A stretch of DNA of 5,901 nt, taken from the NCBI GenBank assembly GCA_015489295.1, contig WGAB01000265.1, forward strand, positions 1-5,901, in the 5' to 3' direction. This stretch comes from Caldifarciminota bacterium. Its GTDB lineage: Bacteria; WOR-3; Hydrothermia; WGAB01. A program made the translations under genes and the position numbers. Each line of letters starts with the position of its first letter. The stretch's first letter is position 1. The notes below the pieces were generated by a model. That model did no database searches. It was not told where the DNA came from and saw only the letters and a program-made list of their open reading frames with translations. Of the stretch, positions 1 to 5,901 are shown one piece after another.

Positions 1-521
1 TGTTCGCCGCCCTGGTCATGCTGCTCCAGTACCTGGCGGATTACACCCGCGCCTACGAAACCGTGCGCTGGCTCATGGGGAGCCTGGCCGTCGTGGGGCC
101 CCAGGCGCCCACCGGGGCGGGTATCCTCACCGTCGTCGGGGGGCTGGTGCTGTACCGCTGGGCGCCGGTGCTGGACCTCCTGAGCCAGGGGGGTGAGGTG
201 GCCCACGGCCTGGGCGTGGCCGTGGGCCGATACACCACGGCCCTGTTTTTTGTGGTCTCGCTGCTGGTGGGCAGCACCCTGGCCCTCACCGGGCCCATCG
301 GCTTTGTGGGTCTGGTGGTGCCGCACTTCGTGCGGATGCAGGTGGGACCGGGCCATCGGCGACTGGTGCCGCTGGCCCTCCTGGGGGGCGCCGCGGTGCT
401 GACCGCGGCCGATGCCATAGCCCGCCTGGCCTTTTACCCCGCCGAGCTGCCCGTGGGCGTCGTCACCGGCCTCCTGGGCACCCCCTATTTCCTGTGGATC
501 CTGTGGCGTCAGGCCCGCTGA
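1..521 (+). CDS. FecCD/BtuC-type ABC transporter permease, C-terminal half (5' end outside window)
   Basis: This is the inner-membrane permease subunit of an ABC importer, in the family that moves ferric siderophores, haem or cobalamin with a periplasmic binding protein and an ATPase. The frame is already open at base 3, so the gene begins left of the window; about 172 residues are visible against a usual 320-350. Family signatures seen, counting from the Met at base 18: RWLMGSLA (residues 17-24), the cytoplasmic coupling loop LLSQGGEVAHGLGV (54-67) that contacts the ATPase, GPIGFVGLVVPHFVR (92-106), and the C-terminal ELPVGVVTGLLGTPYFLWIL (143-162). Hydrophobic stretches near residues 34-48, 74-90, 92-103, 116-132 and 145-163 fit the last membrane helices. 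The protein ends RQAR, then TGA at 519-521. The substrate cannot be read from this half. Family assignment is firm; no partner gene is visible on the right, so the rest of the transporter presumably lies upstream. Confidence 0.93.
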   Translation, partial: FAALVMLLQYLADYTRAYETVRWLMGSLAVVGPQAPTGAGILTVVGGLVLYRWAPVLDLLSQGGEVAHGLGVAVGRYTTALFFVVSLLVGSTLALTGPIGFVGLVVPHFVRMQVGPGHRRLVPLALLGGAAVLTAADAIARLAFYPAELPVGVVTGLLGTPYFLWILWRQAR

Positions 522-557
522 CCCCCCACTACAATCCTTCCCCGCAAGAGGTTTTCC

Positions 558-580
558 GTAGGCGCGGCCTTCGCTGCCAC
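558..580 (+). repeat. REP-like unit A (GTAG start, GC-rich hairpin)
   Basis: The unit begins GTAG at 558-561 and continues into a GC-rich core. GCGGC (564-568) can pair with GCTGC (573-577) across a CTTC loop, with one G-T wobble. Its start and core resemble unit B, 36 bases downstream. The layout of a GTAG tetranucleotide followed by a small imperfect hairpin is that of GTAG-type REP elements known from gammaproteobacteria. Assignment is by resemblance only; no associated transposase gene is in the window. Confidence 0.4.
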
Positions 581-593
581 AATCCCTTCGGTT

Positions 594-616
594 GTAGGAG
601 CGGCTTCAGCCACGAT
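594..616 (+). repeat. REP-like unit B (GTAGGAGCGGCTTCAGCC core)
   Basis: This is the clearest repeat unit in the gap. GTAG at 594-597 is followed by a hairpin core in which GGC (602-604) pairs with GCC (609-611) across TTCA, the flanking T605 and A608 being complementary too. A G-C pair at 600/613 would extend the stem, with a C/A mismatch at 601/612. The core closely matches the GTAGGAGCGGCTTCAGCC type of repeat I know from many gammaproteobacterial intergenic regions. It lies between convergent gene ends, where such elements usually accumulate. Confidence 0.5.
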
Positions 617-630
617 GCGCGGATGCTCCC

Positions 631-652
631 CTCCCGCTGGGAGACAGTTTTT
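631..652 (+). terminator. Possible weak Rho-independent terminator of the permease gene
   Basis: CTCCC (631-635) and GGGAG (639-643) form a perfect 5-bp stem with a GCT loop. Four bases later comes a run of five T (648-652). The stem is short and the T run slightly displaced, so it would be a weak terminator. It lies about 110 bases after the permease stop and acts in the plus direction only. Confidence 0.35.
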
Positions 653-890
653 AGGCTGCAGCGCCTGGGTACCGCTCCAGCCGTGTGAGCTGCGGGTCCA
701 AAGGTTCCTGGAACCCCCCTTGCAGTTTTTGGCCGGGAAAGATCCGGGTTCCGGGGGAATATCAGGATCAAGCCGCCATCCTGCGAATCCACGAAGAGAA
801 GCCGGCCTTCAGAGGCGCAGTGGGTTCCAGCTGCAACGAATGGCAGTGTTTCCGGGAAGGGGCTGGCTTTGCAGAGTGCCGGATTTTCCC

Positions 891-906
891 GAAGGAGCGG
901 CCTTGC
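891..906 (+). repeat. Degenerate REP-like core, third copy
   Basis: GAAGGAGCGGCCTTGC repeats the GGAGCGGCYTT core of the units at 558 and 594, with GAAG in place of GTAG. It sits immediately before the stop codon of the minus-strand kinase-helicase. The second half of the hairpin is poorly kept, so this may be a decayed copy or chance similarity in GC-rich DNA. Confidence 0.25.
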
Positions 907-910
907 AGGG

Positions 911-3574
911 TCAGGGCGCCCGTTGGATCAGGAGTTCGTGCAGGAAGGGGGAGGCCTGCTGGGTTTGGCCGCCACGGCGGCGCGCGTAGGACAGGAACAG
1001 CCGTTCCTGCGCCCGGGTCATGGCCACATAGAGCAGGCGGCGTTCCTCTTCCAGCGCCTGCACCTTCAAAAGAGAGCCACGCAGGGGAAACATCTCCTGC
1101 TCCAGCCCCACGATGAACACCACCGGGAACTCCACCCCCTTGGCCGCGTGTACGGTGAGCACCTGCACGCCGGCGGAGCGAATCGGCGCATCCAGCTCCT
1201 GAAGCAGTTGCAGGTAGTTCAAAAAGTCGTTCACATGGCCGCGGCCGAACCCGGCGGCCGCCTGCAGCACGCCTTCGGCGGCCTCCTGTTCGGCCAATTG
1301 CCGCACCTGGGAGATTTGGGCCTGGGGCCGGAGGGCGAGAACTTCGCGCAGCAGATCCACGGGGCCGAAGTCTTCTGGAGCCTTGCGGTAGCGGTCCAGC
1401 AGGTTCTCCAGGGTGTGGAGGCGCTCGGCCAGGTCCGGGGGCAGGGTGCGGGGATAGGAAAACCGTTTCCGTTTTCGGAAGTTTCGCAGGAGGCGGGAGC
1501 GCCAGGAGGAGGGCACGGCCAGCAGGTGTTCCAGCACGGCCTGGGCGTCTTCCCGGTCGGCGGTGCCCACGGCGAGTTTGAGAAAGGCGACCAGGGCGGC
1601 CGCCAGAGGGTGGTGCAGCCAGGGCCCCTCGCCCACCAGGTTAAAGGGGATCTCGTGGCGCCGGAGTTCGCGTTCCACAGGGGCCAGGCGGAACCGGGTG
1701 CGGGCCATGACCGCGATTTCCTGGGGCAGGTATCCCTCCCGGAGCAGGTCCCGGATCCGCTGTACCACCTGCCGGGCTTCAGCCTCTTCGTCGTCGGCGG
1801 GTTGCAGGTGGAAGGCGTTCTGCACCTCCACCGACGCTTCCAGAGGCTTCTGGAAGCGGTGGCGGTTCCGGCGGATGAGGTTGGCGGCCAGAGTGAGGAT
1901 GGTGCGGGGTGTGCGGAAGTTCCGGGTGAGGAAGAACACCCGGGTTTCAGGGAAGTCCTCCTGGAGGGTCTTCATGAAGCGGGCGCTGGCACCCCGAAAT
2001 CCGTAAATGGCCTGGTCGTCGTCGCCGAAGGCCAGCAGGTTCCGGTGATGGGAGGCGAGAGTTTTGAGGAGCAGATACTGGGCTTCGTTGATGTCCTGGA
2101 ACTCGTCGGCCAGCACATAACGGAACCGATGGGCCAGGTCTTCGCGGAGATCGGGATGCTCGGTGATCAGCCGGTGAGTGTAGAGCAGGAGATCGTCAAA
2201 GTCCAGCAGATGTTCCCGACGCAGGGCCTCCTGGTACTGCTGATAGGCGGCGGCGACCTCACGCTCCCAGCGGCTTCGGGCGAGGGTAACGGCCTCCTCC
2301 GGGCTCAGGAGCTGGCGCTTGAGGCCGGAGATGGCCTTGAGCAGGGCGCGGATGCGGCCGCGGGGACGCTGCCGCACCACGCGGCTCAGGATCTCCTCCT
2401 GGAGCCGGGAGGGGGCCACGGAAAAGGGGTCCGGCAGGTCCAGCCGGTCGCCGGCGGAGGCCAGGATCTGCAGGGCCAGGTGATGATAGGTTCCCACCCA
2501 CACGGCGCGGGCGCGGTCGCGCCCCAGGGCCTGGGTCAAGCGCTCCTGGATCTCGGCCACTCCCCGATTGGTAAAAGTCACAGCCAGGATTTCTTCGGGA
2601 GGCACCCGTTGTTCTTCCACCAGGTACACGATGCGGGCGGTGAGGGTACGGGTTTTGCCGGTGCCCGGACCGCCGAGCACGAGCACCGGGCCCTCGGCCT
2701 CCCGAACCACGGTCCATTGCTCCTCGGTGAGGCCGCCCAGGAGCAGGGACCGGCCCGAGGCGTCCTGGACCACCGGGCCAGTGGCCACGCTGCGGCCGCC
2801 CTGCACCTGGCGCACGGCCGCAAGGAACTCGGAGGCGTCGGCGAAGCGCTGGATCGGATCGGGCTGGAGGGCCCGGGAGATCAGGCGCACAAGTTCCGGC
2901 CGGAAACCCTTGAGCGGGGGCAGGGTACCGGCCAGGATCCGGCTTCGGATTTCGTCCAGGGTGTCGCCGGTAAACGGGGGACTTCCCACCAGCATTTCGT
3001 AAAAGACCGCGCCCAGGGCCCACACATCGGTGGCCTTGGTGGCACGGCCCTCCCAGGCTTCCGGTGCCATATACAGGGGGGTGCCGCCGGTGCCGGCGTG
3101 CCCGAGGTCTTCCTGAAACAGCCGGGCCAGGCCGAAATCGGCGAGTTTCACGCGTCCGGTTTCGGTGAGCAGCAGGTTCTCGGGCTTGAGATCGCGGTGC
3201 AGGATCCCCCGCTGATGGGCGTAGGCCAGGCCTTCCAGGGCTTCGGCAAGGATGCGCAGGGCCTCTTCCGGCGGCAGCACCTTTTTCTCCTGCAGCAGGT
3301 TCCGCAGCGATCGGCCGCGGACGAACTCCAGCACGATGTAGAGCCGGTCGTTGTAGAAGTCAATGAAGTAAAAGCGCACGATATGCTCGTGCAGAAGGCC
3401 GGCCAGAATCCGCGCCTCCTGCTTCAAAAACTCCTGATTTTTCAGCCGCCGGCGGGCGAGTTTGAGGGCGTATTCCTGGCCGGTGAGGGGATCGTGCACC
3501 AGGAAGACATCGGCGAACCGGCCGCCGCTGATCCACTCCCGCACCTCAAATCGCCCGATTTTCTTGCCGATCAT
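911..3574 (-). CDS. Fused Ser/Thr protein kinase - UvrD/PcrA-type SF1 DNA helicase
   Basis: This 887-residue protein has two complete enzyme domains. Kinase, residues 8-255: glycine loop at 16-23 (S16, G18, A21 at the usual glycine positions), ATP lysine K38 in YALKLA, C-helix E53, catalytic HRDLKPEN at 126-133 with D128, K130 and N133, DFG at 146-148, APE at 170-172, D183 and R243. All catalytic residues are present. After a linker of about 25 residues comes an SF1A helicase, residues 282-865: Q-motif Q286, Walker A GGPGTGKT 301-308, motif Ia TFTNRG 333-338, GTYHHLAL 361-368, Walker B DEFQD 490-494, motif III GDDDQAIYGFRGA 517-529, motif IV RNFRT 551-555, motif V TVHAAKGVEFP 807-817, motif VI RRLLYVAMTRAQERL 845-859. 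Only 28 residues follow motif VI, so the Tudor-like tail of UvrD/PcrA is absent. There is no signal peptide or membrane segment, so it is cytosolic. The ATG at 3574 is chosen because the kinase fold begins at once and no other start codon lies in the 37-bp gap. A 3'-5' translocase or helicase regulated by, or signalling through, phosphorylation is inferred. Domain calls are firm; biological role is unknown. Confidence 0.95.
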   Translation of the reverse strand: MIGKKIGRFEVREWISGGRFADVFLVHDPLTGQEYALKLARRRLKNQEFLKQEARILAGLLHEHIVRFYFIDFYNDRLYIVLEFVRGRSLRNLLQEKKVLPPEEALRILAEALEGLAYAHQRGILHRDLKPENLLLTETGRVKLADFGLARLFQEDLGHAGTGGTPLYMAPEAWEGRATKATDVWALGAVFYEMLVGSPPFTGDTLDEIRSRILAGTLPPLKGFRPELVRLISRALQPDPIQRFADASEFLAAVRQVQGGRSVATGPVVQDASGRSLLLGGLTEEQWTVVREAEGPVLVLGGPGTGKTRTLTARIVYLVEEQRVPPEEILAVTFTNRGVAEIQERLTQALGRDRARAVWVGTYHHLALQILASAGDRLDLPDPFSVAPSRLQEEILSRVVRQRPRGRIRALLKAISGLKRQLLSPEEAVTLARSRWEREVAAAYQQYQEALRREHLLDFDDLLLYTHRLITEHPDLREDLAHRFRYVLADEFQDINEAQYLLLKTLASHHRNLLAFGDDDQAIYGFRGASARFMKTLQEDFPETRVFFLTRNFRTPRTILTLAANLIRRNRHRFQKPLEASVEVQNAFHLQPADDEEAEARQVVQRIRDLLREGYLPQEIAVMARTRFRLAPVERELRRHEIPFNLVGEGPWLHHPLAAALVAFLKLAVGTADREDAQAVLEHLLAVPSSWRSRLLRNFRKRKRFSYPRTLPPDLAERLHTLENLLDRYRKAPEDFGPVDLLREVLALRPQAQISQVRQLAEQEAAEGVLQAAAGFGRGHVNDFLNYLQLLQELDAPIRSAGVQVLTVHAAKGVEFPVVFIVGLEQEMFPLRGSLLKVQALEEERRLLYVAMTRAQERLFLSYARRRGGQTQQASPFLHELLIQRAP

Positions 3575-3579
3575 CGGGC
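3553..3579 (-). promoter_or_regulatory. Overlapping inverted repeats across the kinase-helicase start codon
   Basis: GCCCGAT (3553-3559) and ATCGGGC (3573-3579) form a perfect 7-bp inverted repeat with a 13-base spacer. A second repeat shares one arm: TTGCCGAT (3564-3571) against ATCGGGCAA (3573-3581), perfect except for one extra G. The ATG (3574-3572) lies inside both. In RNA these would be two mutually exclusive hairpins hiding the start codon; in DNA they could be a repressor site. Function is inferred; part of the sequence is constrained by coding for the first residues. Confidence 0.3.
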
Positions 3580-3582
3580 AAA

Positions 3583-3588
3583 ATTGTA
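3583..3588 (-). promoter_or_regulatory. Candidate -10 element TACAAT placed for a leaderless transcript
   Basis: On the minus strand the hexamer TACAAT (five of six matches to TATAAT) ends eight bases before the ATG of the kinase-helicase. Transcription starting about seven bases after a -10 element would therefore begin at or next to the start codon. This fits the lack of any Shine-Dalgarno sequence in the 37-base gap. I see no good -35 element at 16-19 bases spacing, so the call rests on the hexamer, its position and the local AT-rich patch in GC-rich DNA. Confidence 0.35.
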
Positions 3589-3611
3589 CGGTGCAGGGTG
3601 GATTCTGGGAT

Positions 3612-4343
3612 TCAGCGGCTCAGGGGTTCCCCCACGGGCATGAGGGCGCCGATCCATTCCTTTTCCGGGTCCAGGCCGATGAGCGTGGCCACGGCGTCGT
3701 CGTCAAAGGCGCCCACGAGCACGGTGCCGAGGCCCAGGCCGCCGGCCACAAGGTAGGTATTCTCGCAGGCGGCCCCGAGGTCTGTGAACACATACCGGTA
3801 CGCGCGGTACCCGTACTTGCGGCGGGTGCGCTCGTAAACGATGGTAAAGATGAGCACCACCGCGGCATCGGCCAGGAACTCCTGGTCGTAGGCCGCCTGT
3901 ACCAGCGCCTCCTGGATTTCCCCTTCCACCAGGTGGTACAGCCGGTGCTTCAGGGGATGGTAATGGAAGATGCCGGCCGGCAGATCGGCCACCTGCCGGG
4001 CGTACACATAGAGTTCCAGGGGATGGAGGGCGCCAGCCGAGGGATAGGCGCGCAGCGGATAGCGGTCGCGGTACAGGTGGGTGACCCCCACGGTGTAGTG
4101 GAGCAGGGTGGCAAGGTGGGCCAGGGGCAGCACGAAGTCCGGGTTGTAGGTGCGCAGGCTTCTGCGCTGTTGCAGGGCTTCGTGGAGGGGCATGGGCAGA
4201 GGTAGGGGGTCTGGCAGGGCGTAGGACGGCGCCGTGGGGTACTCCTTGAGGGGTGGTGTGGGCGGCCCGCCCGTACGGGCGGGCCGCCCCTCGACGGTCA
4301 GCCGGTGAAACTGCTCGTCAAAATCGTACTCGTAGGGGCTCAT
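3612..4343 (-). CDS. SagB/ThcOx-type nitroreductase-family FMN oxidoreductase
   Basis: This 243-residue cytosolic flavoprotein belongs to the SagB-type dehydrogenase branch of the nitroreductase superfamily. Known members oxidise azolines to azoles in thiazole/oxazole-modified peptides, but many stand-alone members have no known substrate. Seen: the FMN-phosphate binding motif QRRSLRTY (59-66), the SagB-type [17 protein letters not shown] (98-114), and the C-terminal half with [19 protein letters not shown] (182-200), [15 protein letters not shown] (202-216), IGLDPEKEW (222-230) and a closing PVGEP. Residues 1-50 are a proline-rich lead-in typical of the subfamily (LKEYPTAP at 32-39). The ATG at 4343 overlaps the stop of the malic enzyme gene as ATGA, so translation is probably coupled; the Shine-Dalgarno signal is weak. 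No YcaO cyclodehydratase or precursor peptide gene is in view, so azole synthesis should not be assumed. An unusual 30-bp palindrome encodes residues 19-28. Confidence 0.9.
   Translation of the reverse strand: MSPYEYDFDEQFHRLTVEGRPARTGGPPTPPLKEYPTAPSYALPDPLPLPMPLHEALQQRRSLRTYNPDFVLPLAHLATLLHYTVGVTHLYRDRYPLRAYPSAGALHPLELYVYARQVADLPAGIFHYHPLKHRLYHLVEGEIQEALVQAAYDQEFLADAAVVLIFTIVYERTRRKYGYRAYRYVFTDLGAACENTYLVAGGLGLGTVLVGAFDDDAVATLIGLDPEKEWIGALMPVGEPLSR
4260..4289. repeat. 30-bp perfect palindrome inside the SagB-like gene
   Basis: Each 15-base arm reads GGGCGGCCCGCCCGT on its own strand, and the arms meet at a central GTAC with no mismatch over all 30 bases. It stops at 4259/4290 (T against C). 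It covers exactly codons 19-28 of the minus-strand gene ([10 protein letters not shown]) in the poorly conserved N-terminal segment. Such GC-rich, REP- or MITE-like palindromes are usually intergenic. Being in frame and a multiple of three, it is tolerated by the host protein. It could extrude as a cruciform or fold into a very stable mRNA hairpin about 55 bases after the start codon. Confidence 0.85.
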
Positions 4344-5901
4344 TGGCCGCGCGTTTGAGCCTCAATCTCCTGGGCGTCCACCACGGCCACGGCCGTGACA
4401 TTCACGATGTCCTTCACCTCGTCGGCCATCTGCAGCACATGCACCGCCTTGCCCATACCCATGAGGATGGGGCCGAAGGCCTCGGCGCCGCCCAGCCGTT
4501 GCAGCAGTTTATAGGCCACATTGGCGGCCTCCAGGTCGGGGAAGATCAGGACATTGGCGTCCTTCACCCGCGAGAAGGGATAGTAGGTTTCCACGATCTC
4601 GGGCACCACAGCGGTATCAGCCATCATTTCGCCGTCAATCACGAGATCAGGCCGGCGCTCCCGCACGATTTCCACGGCGCGCCGCACCTTCTCGGCCAGC
4701 GGGTGCCGCACGCTGCCGAAGTTGGAAAAGGAGAGCATGGCGATCCGTGGCTCGATGTCAAACTCCCGCACCTCATCGGCGGCCAGGATGGCGATCTCCG
4801 CCAGGTCTTCGGCCGTGGGCTCAATGTTCACCGCCGGATCGCTGAAGAACAGCACCCGGTCCTTGAGCACCATCATGTACATGGCCGCCACCTTCCGCAC
4901 CCCGGGCTTGGTCTTCACGATCTGCAGGGCTGGCCGCAGCACCTCGGGATAGTGGTGCACCAGGCCGGACACGCAGGCATCGGCGTCGCCCATGTACACC
5001 ATCATCACGCCGTAGTAGTTGGGATCGCGCAGGAGCCGGTGGGCCTCCTGGCGGGTGACGCCCTTACGGTGGCGCAGCTGGTACAGGGCTTCGGCGTATT
5101 CCTCCAGTTTAGGGGAATCCAGCACGCACAGGGTTTCGGGCGCAAAGTCCAGGCCGAGCTCTTCGATTTTCTGGTAAATGACCTCCGGGCGGCCCAGGAG
5201 AATGGGGTGGGCGATGCCCTCTTCTTCCACGATGTGGGCGGCCCGGATGATCCGGGCTTCCTCGCCCTCCGGATACACCACCCGCTTGGGGGCCGCCTTG
5301 GCCTTGTTGATCATGATGCGCAGGACCTCGCGCGATTTACCGAGCTTGGCCTCCAGCCGTTCGCGGTACTCCTCCAGGTCCACGGGGTGCCGGGCCACGC
5401 CGGTTTCCATGGCGGCCTTGGCCACGGCCGGAGCCTCCCACAGGAGCACCCGGGGATCCAGGGGCTTGGGAATGATGTATTCCGGGCCGAACTTCAGGCT
5501 TTCCAGGCCGTAGGCCTTGAGCACGGAATCGGGCACATCCTCGCGGGCCAGGGCGGCGAGGGCGTGGGCGGCGGCGATCTTCATCTCTTCGTTGATGGCG
5601 CGGGCACCCACATCCAGGGCTCCGCGGAAGATGAAGGGGAAGCCCAGCACGTTGTTGACCTGGTTCGGGTAGTCGGAGCGGCCGGTGGCCACGATGGCGT
5701 CGGGCCGGGCCTCCTTGGCGTCTTCGTAGGAAATTTCGGGGTCCGGGTTGGCCAGCGCGAAGATGATGGGCTTGTCGGCCATGCGTTTGACCATCTCCTT
5801 GGTGACGATGCCGCCCACCGACAGGCCCAGGAACACGTCGGCCCCTTCCATGGCCTCGGCCAGGGTCCGGGCGTCGGTTTCGGCCGCGAACTCCTCCTTG
5901 T
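4340..5901 (-). CDS. maeB: NADP-dependent malic enzyme with phosphotransacetylase-like domain, C-terminal two thirds (5' end outside window)
   Basis: MaeB-type enzymes decarboxylate malate to pyruvate with reduction of NAD(P), feeding pyruvate and NADPH to biosynthesis in the cytosol. About 519 residues are visible; E. coli MaeB has 759. The frame stays open to the window edge, and the 16 codons before the Met at 5851 (including [14 protein letters not shown]) still match the family, so that Met is internal. Counting from it: nucleotide-binding half with [10 protein letters not shown] (5-14), [10 protein letters not shown] (31-40), [20 protein letters not shown] (54-73) and [15 protein letters not shown] (76-90). 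The phosphotransacetylase-like domain starts near residue 174 and fills the last 330 residues, with [15 protein letters not shown] (191-205), SFSNFGS (374-380), DGEMMADTA (406-414) and [20 protein letters not shown] (437-456). In characterised MaeB this domain lacks transacetylase activity and senses acetyl-CoA. The gene ends in an ATGA overlap with the nitroreductase gene. The malic enzyme hybrid identity is very secure; cofactor preference (NADP) is by family. Confidence 0.95.
   Translation of the reverse strand, partial: KEEFAAETDARTLAEAMEGADVFLGLSVGGIVTKEMVKRMADKPIIFALANPDPEISYEDAKEARPDAIVATGRSDYPNQVNNVLGFPFIFRGALDVGARAINEEMKIAAAHALAALAREDVPDSVLKAYGLESLKFGPEYIIPKPLDPRVLLWEAPAVAKAAMETGVARHPVDLEEYRERLEAKLGKSREVLRIMINKAKAAPKRVVYPEGEEARIIRAAHIVEEEGIAHPILLGRPEVIYQKIEELGLDFAPETLCVLDSPKLEEYAEALYQLRHRKGVTRQEAHRLLRDPNYYGVMMVYMGDADACVSGLVHHYPEVLRPALQIVKTKPGVRKVAAMYMMVLKDRVLFFSDPAVNIEPTAEDLAEIAILAADEVREFDIEPRIAMLSFSNFGSVRHPLAEKVRRAVEIVRERRPDLVIDGEMMADTAVVPEIVETYYPFSRVKDANVLIFPDLEAANVAYKLLQRLGGAEAFGPILMGMGKAVHVLQMADEVKDIVNVTAVAVVDAQEIEAQTRGQ

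Larger units (their letters stand above)
522..910. other. Non-coding gap between convergent genes, with degenerate repeats
   Basis: This gap of 389 bases lies between the stop of the permease gene and the stop of the kinase-helicase gene. I see no convincing gene in it. The short open frames lack a ribosome binding site and run across the repeats. It holds REP-like units near 558, 594 and 891, a terminator-like hairpin at 631-652, and a small perfect inverted repeat (GGTTCC, T, GGAACC) at 703-715 followed by a T5 run at 726-730. The plus strand has no run of four or more A, so no intrinsic terminator is evident for the minus-strand genes that end at 911. Confidence 0.7.

Noticed and set aside
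703..730. Inverted repeat GGTTCC-T-GGAACC with a T5 run downstream as a second terminator
   Set aside because: The one-base centre leaves only a 4-bp RNA stem once a loop is allowed, and the T run is ten bases away, so a terminator call is not supported.
529..792. An 87-codon minus-strand frame in the convergent gap
   Set aside because: It has no ribosome binding site and no family features, and it runs through the REP-like repeats and the terminator-like hairpin.
850..893. TTCCGGGAA and TTCCCGAA as a terminator of the minus-strand operon
   Set aside because: The arms are imperfect, the loop is long, and no T run follows on the minus strand.
911..3574. Two separate genes joined by an assembly or frameshift error
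   Set aside because: One uninterrupted frame covers both domains, the linker is plausible, and no start codon with a ribosome binding site is evident at the helicase boundary.
869..3643. A 924-codon open frame on the plus strand, antisense to the kinase-helicase
   Set aside because: It is in codon register with the minus-strand gene, so it stays open simply because that GC-rich gene avoids TTA, CTA and TCA codons. Its translation is low-complexity (G, Q, H, L rich) with no domain, while the minus strand shows all kinase and helicase motifs.
3462..4205. A 247-codon plus-strand open frame antisense to the nitroreductase
   Set aside because: It shows no recognisable motif and lies opposite a clear SagB-type protein; it is the same antisense effect of GC-rich codon use.

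Overview
This is a GC-rich bacterial window. It holds three genes in tandem on the minus strand and the 3' end of one plus-strand gene converging on them. All four reading frames use codons ending in G or C heavily. The helicase-kinase gene contains no TTA, CTA or TCA codon over almost its whole length, since the register-matched antisense frame stays open. The many charged residues (E/R/K) would suit a thermophile or another deep-branching lineage. Nothing here fixes the taxon: FecCD permeases, SagB-type nitroreductases and malic enzyme-phosphotransacetylase hybrids occur in many phyla. There is no rRNA, tRNA, CRISPR array, transposase or integrase.

Layout from left to right. Positions 1-521 (+) encode the C-terminal half of a FecCD/BtuC-type ABC importer permease for an iron-chelate or cobalamin-like substrate. 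Positions 522-910 are a non-coding gap between convergent genes. It carries one weak intrinsic terminator for the plus strand and several degenerate REP-like units with a GTAG start and a GAGCGGCTTC-like core. Positions 911-3574 (-) encode an 887-residue protein that joins a complete Ser/Thr protein kinase domain to a complete, compact UvrD/PcrA-type superfamily 1 helicase. This is the most unusual item in the window. Positions 3612-4343 (-) encode a SagB/ThcOx-type FMN nitroreductase-like oxidoreductase, with a 30-bp perfect palindrome near its 5' end that occupies exactly ten codons. Positions 4340 to the window edge (-) encode the C-terminal two thirds of a MaeB-type NADP malic enzyme with a phosphotransacetylase-like domain.

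How they relate. The malic enzyme and nitroreductase genes overlap by ATGA and are probably co-transcribed and translationally coupled. The kinase-helicase follows after 37 bp. It may ride on the same message, but it also has a TACAAT hexamer placed so that transcription would begin almost at its ATG, with no Shine-Dalgarno sequence. That suggests its own leaderless promoter. The two upstream genes are metabolic or redox genes and say nothing direct about the kinase-helicase. A role linking a phosphorylation signal to DNA repair, replication restart or defence against foreign DNA is inference from domain content only.
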